Shown in pieces: positions 35,701 through 44,000 of a DNA stretch of 64,000 nucleotides (position 1 is its first letter; each line of letters starts with the position of its first letter). The DNA lies in assembly GCF_035582795.1 (NCBI RefSeq), contig NC_134367.1:56265562-56329561 (forward strand), written 5' to 3'. Under the pieces are notes generated by a model. It was not told where the DNA came from, did not search any database, and was given only the letters and a program-made list of their open reading frames with translations. This DNA is from Mycteria americana. Its lineage: Eukaryota > Chordata > Aves > Ciconiiformes > Ciconiidae. The position numbers were made by a program, and so were the translations under genes.

Positions 35701-38020
35701 GCATTCAGACCCAGTCGTGGTAGAAGTTTATCCATACCATAAACCCACTGCCATAACTGGCACTAATTAGCACTCTTGTAAGCAGTCTCAGCATAGAAGT
35801 AGAGCTGTTTTCATTAGACCTGTGGCCCCCAGTGAATCTACTCATTTCACATCTCTCCCTGCCAGTGAGACTACTTTGTTTAATTAGCACACGAATAAGA
35901 GGAACCTGCTAGGAGAACATAACAGAATGATTACAGAGAAGTTACACTGCTGCTTAGATTTATCTTCTCCCACAACAATAGAGCATTCAATAAAAAGAAA
36001 AGACAGCAATTTTAAAGCTGATGTTTCTACCAACCCACACTGAGTTTATTATTGATAAAATATTAAGGTTTCAGGAGCTGAGTCTGGTCAAAAAGAATGT
36101 GCTTTTTCAGTGGATATTAGCATTCCCAACTTCATTAAATTCACACATTACAAAGTATTTGCAATGCGTATAAGCTCTCCAGCTTCAGGCTATAAGCAAA
36201 ATTCCAGTCAAAGGAGCACAGAAGAAACATCCCTTGGGCACACTGTGTTCATTAATGCCCTGCTTACAGGTTCTCTCACATGCATCAGAGTGTTGGTCCT
36301 GGCCATTATCAGAGATGGCATATTAAGCCAAATGGAGGCTGGTCTGATATAAAGTGGCAATTTTATTATTTCAAAAAGCTGTGCAATAAGATGGCATAAA
36401 AACAGCAAAGTAATTCCATTAACATCAACTTCTTTAACACAACTGCACTATTAAATTGTATTTTTATGGCTTGTGGACAGGTTTAACTAGTCCAAATAAA
36501 TAATGCAGTAAAATTTCAATTCGTTTAGCATCCGGTCCTTTAGCATTTGAATCTATTTGGCAGCAGCTTTATAATCAGAAAGTGATTTAGCAGTGTATAA
36601 TTTGATTTCAGTCTAGCTTGACAGGAATGTTTAATGCTTTCTAGTTACTTTAGTATTGTCTAATCCATCTTATTTTACAACCTTTGTAGTCAAGAGAATT
36701 AACAAGAAGGAGTTCTCTATTAGACTTTAAACAGTACAGCTTTTAAGGAGATATTTGGGACTTTTATTTTCAACTCAGCAACGAATATAGATTTCAAGGG
36801 GAGGCTGTAAACATAAAAGAGGGGGAAAAATGACAAGAAGTAAAATTTATGTACTTAATTTGTCTGCTGATCACCAGGTACACATGGATATACAGAAATG
36901 AAAGTATTACTTCTGACAGTTATCTGAGAACTCAGTCACCAGTGTCAAAGGCTAAAAAAAATATTTAATGTGCCACAGTTAATGGGTCTTAGCAGTTATT
37001 TGGCAGGAATGAGGAGAAAGAAATCGTCCTTTGTTTTTTTCTGAGAAGAAAATAATCCACTTCACTTGCGTGGTGAAACACTGGAACAGGTTGCCCAGAG
37101 AGTTGATAGATACCCTTCAAGAAGTACTTGAAGGACCAGTGTTGCCATGCTTCTCTAAACTTCTGGTCTTTAATGCTACTATAATTTGGTCATTGGCATC
37201 CTTATGGCATTAAAGAGTACAAAATGCATTTTTAAGCTTGACATTCAGTTGAACATATAACTTTCTTCATAGTACAGTAGGACTAAAATTGCTGTTTAGT
37301 TCAGTTGCAGAAACACGGTCAGTACAGGTCAGAACTGCAGTAATTCGGGACAACAGTTCAAGTGTGCATAGACAGTATTCCTATAACTTAAAAAAAAATG
37401 ACAGGAGAATTTCAGGACCACATCTTTTTTGCAGAGATTGCATTTTTGTTAGTGATAGTTTTATTTATTATGTCAGATGTGCCTGGGCAAATACCCACCA
37501 GCAAATACCACTTATGCAAGCAGAATCAATATGATGAACATAACACATTTGTGTTGCTTTATTTTTATTCAGACTTCCAGACACCCTTGCTAGATTGGAT
37601 CTAAAGGGAAATGATATAGAGGATGTTGGAGAACAAGAGCTGAAGGACTTGAAACAGCTTCAGGTTCTAAATTTACGGAACAACAAGATATCTGCCTTGG
37701 ATCGCAAAGTCTTAGAGTATTTACCTCGTCTCCGTCATCTGTATTTAGATGGAAACCCCTGGAACTGCACCTGTGACCTTCTCAGAACCAGAAGAGCGCT
37801 AGTGGCCAAAGGAACAGATGTCAGGGGAGGACAGTGTGCGGCACCGGCAGAAAGCCGAGGAGAAAGTTGGATGTCTTCCAAAAAGATTCTGCAGCAGTGT
37901 GAAGATAATCTGTCTTCCATGGAAAGGGGCAAAGAGGACAGAAAGAAAATGAAACCCAGTGAGGCCTCCAGCACTGGAGTAAACACAGATGATGATTACT
38001 ATGATTATGAATTAGATTAA
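29586..38020 (+). CDS. NEPN: NEPN nephrocan: join(29586..29774,34712..35613,37573..38020)
   Basis: Nephrocan, a secreted leucine-rich-repeat glycoprotein related to the small LRR proteoglycans. It is reported in mouse to inhibit TGF-beta signalling, and the human locus is a pseudogene. The joined frame is 512 codons: signal peptide (about residues 1-18, core YLLVIFFSF), LRRNT cysteines C21, C25, C27, C35, a long run of LxxLxLxxNxL repeats (about residues 43-425), LRRCT starting NPWNCTC at 425-431, then a charged tail ending DDDYYDYELD. Possible N-glycosylation sites include NLT, NLS and NCT. Joins: exon 1-2 is GT-AG in phase 0. Exon 2-3 keeps frame only with a GC donor (AG|GCAAGT). The next gene downstream is NUS1, as in other vertebrates. 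I found no stop or frameshift, so the gene appears intact. Confidence 0.92.
29775..34711 (+). other. NEPN intron 1
   Basis: About 4.9 kb, AT-rich, GT-AG. It contains a C11 run at 30,966-30,976 and a possible old repeat segment near 33,716-33,750 (AAAAATCAAGCACCTAGGTC). No further exon was recognised. Confidence 0.7.
34712..35613 (+). CDS. NEPN: NEPN coding exon 2: LRR array
   Basis: Starts after a pyrimidine-rich acceptor ending TTTAAG with ITDFRRMSALEELVLSC and encodes about 300 residues of tandem LRRs, for example LKSLELYKNQLTQIP and LTTLELSKNQLHTMP. Alternating repeat lengths are as expected for the SLRP-like class. The Met at 34,688 lies in the intron and is not the start. The exon ends ATT CCG CTG AG at a GC donor. 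Open reading continues to 35,770 but the LRR pattern stops exactly at that donor. Confidence 0.9.
35614..37572 (+). other. NEPN intron 2 with GC donor
   Basis: About 2.0 kb. Donor GCAAGT and acceptor TTTATTCAG, so a GC-AG intron. It contains a short old CR1 fragment near 37,062-37,140. Nothing else was recognised. Confidence 0.75.
37062..37140 (+). mobile_element. Short degraded CR1 fragment
   Basis: TGGTGAAACACTGGAACAGG then TTGCCCAGAGAG, followed by GAAGTACTTGAAGGACC. This is the C-terminal ORF2/3' region of CR1 (compare 14,430-14,490 of the long copy). Both ends are lost and it is diverged. Confidence 0.7.
37573..38020 (+). CDS. NEPN: NEPN coding exon 3: last LRRs, LRRCT, acidic tail
   Basis: After acceptor TTTATTCAG. 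The first base completes an Arg codon split by the intron, then LPDTLARLDLKGNDIEDVGE and LQVLNLRNNKISALD continue the repeats. LRRCT runs NPWNCTCDLL ... GGQC ... QQCED. The tail is Ser/Lys/Glu-rich and ends in an Asp/Tyr cluster, then TAA at 38,018-38,020. Confidence 0.92.
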
Positions 38021-38370
38021 CCCCATGGTTAATCTATGGTGAACCTTAAAGTTGTCCAGAGTTGCCCTCTACCACCAGCGTCTCTACTGAGAACCAGCCT
38101 GCTGGTCTGCCATTAACTTTTCCTCTTTAATTTGTACTATAAGACTTAATAGCTGGTGACAGAAGGGCTATAGAAAGGGTGCCATTGTAAACTGAAAATT
38201 GTAAAAAAAAATAGTTTTTCTATGCCATTAGTACTATGTAGTTTGAGGGAAGTAAGAATACAATTACTATCTCCTAGAAAAGCAGTCTGTAACTCTGTAT
38301 AGACCTTTTTATAGTAGAGCATTCTTATAGTCACATTAAAAAAAACATAAATAAAATCCTGCAATACCAC
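38021..38370 (+). terminator. NEPN: NEPN 3' UTR and polyadenylation signal
   Basis: AT-rich sequence after the stop, with an AATAAA at 38,350-38,355, about 330 bp downstream of the stop codon. A second AATAAA is at 38,685-38,690. Cleavage would follow 10-30 bp after whichever is used. Confidence 0.6.
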
Positions 38371-39720
38371 AAGATACTAAGAGTCTGGCATTCAATACAT
38401 TTAAACTCACAGGTCTGCAGTTCGAGATGGAGAGTTACACTGATGCAGGCAATTTCTCAGGATTGTTCAGAGATTCTTGCTTTTGAGAAATGAATTTCAG
38501 TTTTTGTGAAATATTTGCCTCTCTTATTTATTTTAGACTATTTTAAATGACATTAGACTAAATTAGCTGAGCTCCAGGCAAAACACAGAAGGCTCATCTT
38601 CACCGCAGCAAATTCAACAAACAGAAGAATCAGTGTCCTGGTTAATGAGGTTTAATACTAGTTCCAAAGTTATTAATACTGAGGAATAAAAACACTGGGG
38701 TCGATTTGACCCGATTCTATCGTCATAAACAGAAGAAGGCAGATTCTCGGGAAATAGATCTCTACCTCTGGCAAATATTAGGATAAGATCAAGTGAGATG
38801 AAGTTTTTGGAAGAGTTTATTTTGGTAGCTGAATAGCTAATTGACTACAATATAGCTCAAGATGCTGTGTGCCTCCTTTTGGGTTAGGTGTACTTCACGT
38901 GGGAGTACACACTGCAAGTGCCCCCCTTCACTGGCAGGAACCTTCCAGACTTTTGCACGCAAAGAAAGGACTTAATGGTATATGCATCAACTCTGATGTA
39001 CGTACAAATTTTATCAAGCAAAGTGCTTGAAAACTAAACAAAACTGGATTACCGAGACCACTAAACCCAGTGACTTACAAACAGCAATCTAAAGGGTTTC
39101 CTGGCAGTTCATAAATCTCAGCTGATAACTGAGGAGTAATAACACCAGCAAATTACTTTTCAAAGCAAACAGTTTCTATTATTCTTTATCTTCCGTTGGC
39201 ATTCAGTAACTGAGTAATCACTCACATTCACAGAGGCTGTTTTGTCAGGTGTCAGAGTGCAGCTATTTGGTTATGTCACCTATGCAAATGCAATTGACAC
39301 TTGGGTTTCTTAGGCACCCAACTCACGAAGCTATACAACTGGAACAGTTCATTTTTCTTTACATTTTAACTTTTTAACGTATCATCAGCCACCCAGATTT
39401 TTGGTAGCTAAAGATTTAGATGTTTATGGAACAGCACAAGCCTTCCTAGCAGTTTGACAGTGTTGCTTTTGTTGGTTAATGTTGGTCTGTATTAAGTCTG
39501 GGAAGCAGTTATCTTCTGAGCAAGAAAAATATTTTCATGCTACAGTATTTTTTGTTCGGTTTTATACTGGCGGATTCTTTTACTAGAGTAGCACAAGTAT
39601 TTCCCCATGTCATTTCAGCCCACCCACCTCTCTGACGGCACAGGGCTCGCTTGTTAGCTTATACTCTTTTGCCTGCAGTGGGATTTGTATCTTCAGGTCT
39701 GTGGGCCGTTACAAGCCAAA
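38371..39720. other. NEPN-NUS1 intergenic region
   Basis: About 1.3 kb of AT-rich sequence that rises into the NUS1 CpG island at about 39,720. I see no gene or recognisable repeat. Confidence 0.55.
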
Positions 39721-40225
39721 GCAGTGAAACCCCAGGAACCGCAGGTTTTGTGGGGGACCCAGAACCAGGGCGGGCGCCCCCGAGGCCCGTTTCCGGGCCC
39801 CCGCAGGGGCACGCTCAGCGGGCTTCCGCAAGCGGCGCTACCCCCGCTTCCCCTGCCCGTGCTGTATCTGCAGCGTGCTTCGAGGGTGAAAGGCACCGTT
39901 CAGCAGACTCCCGTGAGGCCCGGCTGCCTCTGCGGCGTGCGGCCTTCCCCCGCTCCGAGCGCCCGCGCCAACGCGGCGCTACGGGCACCGAGAAGAGCAA
40001 GGCACGGGGCTGGGCACGGCGAGGGTCTTAAGACGAGCCCCGGAAACGGCCGGAAGCTCGGGCAGCCTTGCCGCCCGGCCCGAGGAAGAGCTCGGAGGCT
40101 GGAAGCTACGCGGAGGCGAGTCAGGCTGCCAAACGCCACGTCCCGGCCCCCGCCGGGGGCGGGGTCCCCGCCGGCAACGGCCGCAAGGGGGCGCAGCCCC
40201 GCCCCGAGAACCCGCCCACTCCCGA

Positions 40226-40257
40226 GGGGCGGGGCTCGCCCCGCCCCGCCCCGCCCC
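40226..40257. promoter_or_regulatory. GC-box cluster (Sp1-type)
   Basis: GGGGCGGGGC followed by CCCCGCCCCGCCCCGCCCC, giving four overlapping Sp1/KLF-type sites about 170-200 bp upstream of the TISU motif. Confidence 0.7.
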
Positions 40258-40313
40258 GGGCCGCTCCCGGCCTCCCCTCCCCTCCGCGCCCCGCCCTGTC
40301 CCTTCCCTCAGGG

Positions 40314-40321
40314 CCACGTCA
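40314..40321 (-). promoter_or_regulatory. UPRE-like site TGACGTGG
   Basis: CCACGTCA on the plus strand is TGACGTGG on the minus strand, the core of the unfolded-protein-response element bound by XBP1/ATF6-type bZIP factors (also close to a CRE). NUS1 works in the ER, so the match is biologically sensible, but an 8 bp match alone is weak. Confidence 0.4.
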
Positions 40322-40420
40322 TTCGCTCTCCGCGGACGGAAGTGACGGCAGCCCGCCCGGCGGCCAACGGGCGCCTTGCGTGTGGCGGGGTGAGAGGTGA
40401 AAGATCAGGCGGGGCGGCAG

Positions 40421-40432
40421 GAAGATGGCGGC
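40421..40432 (+). promoter_or_regulatory. NUS1: TISU / YY1 element GAAGATGGCGGC
   Basis: A perfect match to the TISU consensus SAASATGGCGGC, which combines a YY1 site with a start codon used very close to the cap. The ATG inside it (40,425) does not open NUS1 but a 15-codon upstream frame. It may act as a YY1 promoter site, as a start codon, or both. Confidence 0.65.
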
Positions 40433-40472
40433 GCTGGCGGCGGTTGCCGGGCGGGGGACGCGGACGCAGTGA
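40425..40472 (+). CDS. NUS1 upstream ORF 1, 15 codons
   Basis: ATG in strong context (A at -3, G at +4), encoding MAALAAVAGRGTRTQ then TGA. It is in the same frame as NUS1 but closed 150 bp before the NUS1 start. It is relevant only if the transcript begins upstream of 40,425. The peptide itself is low-complexity; any role would be in controlling initiation at the main ATG. Confidence 0.45.
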   Translation: MAALAAVAGRGTRTQ

Positions 40473-40476
40473 GGGG

Positions 40477-40512
40477 ATGGCGGCGGCGCGGCAGGCGGCG
40501 CGCTGCGGCTGA
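40477..40512 (+). CDS. NUS1 upstream ORF 2, 11 codons
   Basis: A second upstream ATG in strong context (G at -3, G at +4), encoding [11 protein letters not shown] then TGA, starting four bases after the stop of the first upstream frame and in another frame. It ends 110 bp before the NUS1 start codon. Confidence 0.4.
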   Translation: MAAARQAARCG

Positions 40513-40622
40513 GGCACCCACCGCCGCCCCCCCCGCGGCCCCGTGCCGCTGCTCCCGCGCGGCTGCCCCGCGCGCTCCTGTCGGTTGGCGGCGGCGCCGC
40601 CGCCCCGCGCCGCGCGCCCCCC

Positions 40623-41031
40623 ATGAGCGGGGCGGGCGGGCTGGCGTGGCGCGCGCTGCACGCCCTGCTGCGCGCCCTGCTCTGCCTGCAGCGCGCGCTG
40701 CTCGCCTGCCTGCGCGGCCGCGCCGCCGCCGGGCCCCGCGCCTGGCTCTGGCGCCGCGCCGCCTCCGCCGCCGCCTCCTGCGCCCTCCTGGCGCCCGCCG
40801 CCCGGGCTTTCGCCTTCCGCAAGGCGGGCGCGGCGCGGCGGCGGCGGCGGCCCGGGGGCGCGGCGCAGGGCCGGCAGCGGTGGCGCTCGGACGGGCGGGC
40901 CCTGCAGAAGCTGCCGGTGCACATGGGGCTGGTGGTGACCGAGGAGGAGCCGAGCTACGCGGACATGGCCAGCCTGGTGGTGTGGTGCATGGCGGTGGGC
41001 ATCTCCTACGTCAGCGTCTACGACCATAACG
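40623..41031 (+). CDS. NUS1: NUS1 coding exon 1
   Basis: 136 codons plus one base, ending AAC G before donor GTGAGC. It encodes the membrane-anchoring N-terminus ([19 protein letters not shown]), an Arg-rich linker with a short run of Arg, and the start of the conserved domain, [18 protein letters not shown]. Codon use is extremely GC-rich because the exon lies inside the CpG island. Confidence 0.95.
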
Positions 41032-44000
41032 GTGAGCGGGGGTGGCGGGGCGAGGCCGTACGGCCGGGGCGCCCCGAGTGCCGGCGCGGGCGGCGCCCGC
41101 CCTGGGGAGCGCCTCCTGGCAGGCGGGCGCCGCCCGGGCCCGCTGTGCCGCCGGCGCGGAGCCACGGGGCCTCCCTCTCCCGGGGTCTTCCCGGGCCGGG
41201 CGCCAGCCTCGCCGTTGGCGGCTCCTTTCCCGTCCCCTGGAGCTGCTTGGCCTCTGCAGCGCTCCTGGCCCTGGCAAGCCCGGGGAACGTCCCGGGTGCC
41301 CTCCTGCCCCAGCCTCTCTGTCGGGGTGACCCGATCCTGCCCGCTCACGGGAGGGGCAGGTGGTGGGGCCTCTCCGGAGCCCTGTCCCCGGCCCTGGGCA
41401 GACAGGAACCGCTGGCATCTGAGAGCCATGACCATGTAGGGGATGGGCTGTTAGTAGCGAAGTGCTCTAAGCTACCTGCTCTGACGAGCTCTTTTTATGA
41501 GCTACGTCTGAACTTGCAGAAGTGGATGAATGAGAGTAGCCATCTGTTTTCATGTACTCTTTCTCATGTGAAGACATAAGATGGAAAGGTAGTTAAACAT
41601 AAAAGCGTGCCCTGTGTGCTGTCTGTACTGTAAAATTAAATTACATGGCCTGCATTTGGTATAAGGACCATTGCTACTTGATGTTTGAGTTAACGCTGAG
41701 CCAGTGCTTGTGAAAACTTTAGTGTTTTTTCATATCTGCTCTGTGATTTTATTCATCACTGGGTCTCAGGTGTAAGACTGTTGAACTCTCGCTCTTGTAG
41801 ATCCATTGATTCCACGTCACTGAGTATCTTAAAGATAAGCTCAGAGTTTGGATTTAACATTCTGTGGAATAATCATGGAACAAATCTGTTTTCTCATACC
41901 TATCCTTTCCTACTGAGGAGATGAAACCAGCCATATTCAAGATATTCTTAGGTGGAGCTTTCTACCCAGCTGTTGAGAGATGATTGCTAACTGAGACTAG
42001 ACAAGCGATCAACTCGGAAGGGCTAATAATACATGAGATGGACTGTGTCCTGTTTCTGTCCTCTCCAGAGGAGAAAGCTTCATGCTGAAGATGGCTGTGC
42101 TCCTGCTGTCAATGGTAAGACTGTAGGAGACCAGTGTTTAACTGTTGTTTTGAGCCACTTCTCATGGCTATCTAGAGATGTCGTGGAAATTAGATTAGCT
42201 GTAGATTTATGCCAGGTTAGACCTACGGTCTCTAATAGTTGTCCTCTAGTTCTCTTTCAGGAAAAACTCAACAGTGCGTCCCACCTAAGTAGGTGCAATC
42301 TATTGTGAAGTGTGCAAAAGCATCTGGGGTATGCAGGCCTTTTCCTGAGCAGAGGCATTTGTGATTTTTTTTTTTTTTTTTTTTTTTTGAAAACCACTGA
42401 CATTAATAGTTCTGTTTCATGTCTGGTCCTTCGTATGTGATATGAGCCTCAAATGGCTTGACTTTCACTAAATTCTCTAAGATCTTTTTAGAAACTAGGC
42501 TTAATACCAGTCACTTAGCAGTTTAAACTGGCCATCTGTGCAGGTCTGTTGTGGAACTTGGTTATGTTGTGTTTCAGTGGGAGAATGTCCTCGTTTGGAA
42601 GTCAAGGAATGGAATAAAACATTTGCATAAAATCTTGAGGACACAGAAAACGGCCAGCATCTTCTGAGAAGCCATTTATGTGTTGATATTTTTTGCTTTC
42701 ATTTTGGAAAGCATTCAACGAGGTTAAATGCTGCAAAGCAAACATTAGTACCAAACAAGAGTGAGAGTTTTCCCTCATAGCCTGAAGAGAGACACTTTAT
42801 TGTACAGGATCTCTAATTTTTGTCAAACCTCAAATAAGCTATCTGCAGTATTGCCTAATGCGTTATGTATGTATGCTGAGTTCCTGTACAGATCCCTGCA
42901 TTGTGCTGCACAAATTATATACATGAGAACTGAATTGAGGAACAGATCCAGCTGAGAGTTTCTTAGTGGTCTTGGTTTTCAGATTGCTCACCATGCAAGT
43001 ATTCAACACTGAGGAGGGAGAAGGCGGTAGCCACTGCCACTGAGTTCCTGTCTGACAGGGAGGAGCCAGCACTGTTATAGTGTCTGATGCCTTTCATTAT
43101 GGAGAAGCTACTTCTGCTTCTCTAGCACACGTGTTGTGATCCAGTCAGATTGAAGACAAACTATTACAAGACTGTAAATATGATGACCAGAAATGACAAG
43201 GTTATGTCCTCTGAAGAGCAGTGTAGCTGAAATAACCTTGCAGAACAATTGTCTTTATTACCAGTTCAGGAAAAAAAAAATCTTGGAGATTATTTGCTGC
43301 TGCTTCCATGTATTGTTACATTTATGCTAAAGTTGCATGTTAAGAGGTTTTGTTAACACCTTTGAAATCTGAAAATATGGCTATTATCTCATGATTTTAG
43401 TATAAAGATATAATGCTTTTCAGTAGTTCATTCTTCTGTTAGTCCAGAATATGCTGGTCTAATTGCCAGCTCGAATTCCAGTTTGTTGGAACATGATTAA
43501 AGAAGGCAAGACTTAATGCAGAGTAACTAAACCATTTTAAATCAGTGGCTTTTGCCAAACTTTCAGATTTGATGAGAGTAGCCTGCCATTACACATGCAT
43601 GTTCTTCATGGGTGTTCAATGGGTTTTCTGGGATAGCAGCCACAAGTGCTTTTTGCACAGCATCTTGTCAGCTGAGCCTTTTGAACTGGTTTCAGGGAAT
43701 GAGCAAGTAGTCAGTCATATGGCTTGAGTATATGCTTACTTCTGGTAATAGCAGATATGTTGCCTTTCTTCTGGTGCTAAGCTCCTTACGGTGTCTGGAT
43801 TGAGCATACAGCGTTTCCAGATAGACGACTTGTTAAGTAGGATGTTGTAGTTGTTGCTAAATCTGGCTCTGAATAATAGTGATGTCTGGAACCCTCAGCA
43901 ATAACACTAGTATAGTGAAGGTGAATAAAGTCAGGTACAGCTTGCTCTTACCAGTAGCAGAGGGTGAACCTTAATTATGCTGTGCACTTGTTTTCATCTT

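Larger units (their letters stand above)
39720..41430. promoter_or_regulatory. NUS1: NUS1 CpG island promoter
   Basis: About 1.7 kb of CpG-dense DNA over the NUS1 leader and exon 1. It contains GC boxes at 40,226-40,235 and 40,239-40,257, a UPRE-like TGACGTGG on the minus strand at 40,314-40,321, an ETS-like CGGAAGTG at 40,337-40,344 followed directly by TGACG-like sequence, and a YY1/TISU motif at 40,421-40,432. There is no TATA box. These sites lie within about 210 bp, so transcription probably starts between 40,345 and 40,425. Long open frames on both strands here are a composition effect. Confidence 0.85.

Noticed and set aside
39651-40512. Plus-strand open frames of 126 and 275 codons upstream of NUS1
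   Set aside because: CpG-island composition only. They are Arg/Pro/Ala-rich with no known family, and the longer one simply reads through promoter sites and the upstream ORF region.
40308-41435. Minus-strand 375-codon open frame opposite NUS1 exon 1
   Set aside because: It is the mirror of GC-rich NUS1 exon 1 and promoter sequence, with low-complexity composition and no domain. A divergent gene would need independent evidence.
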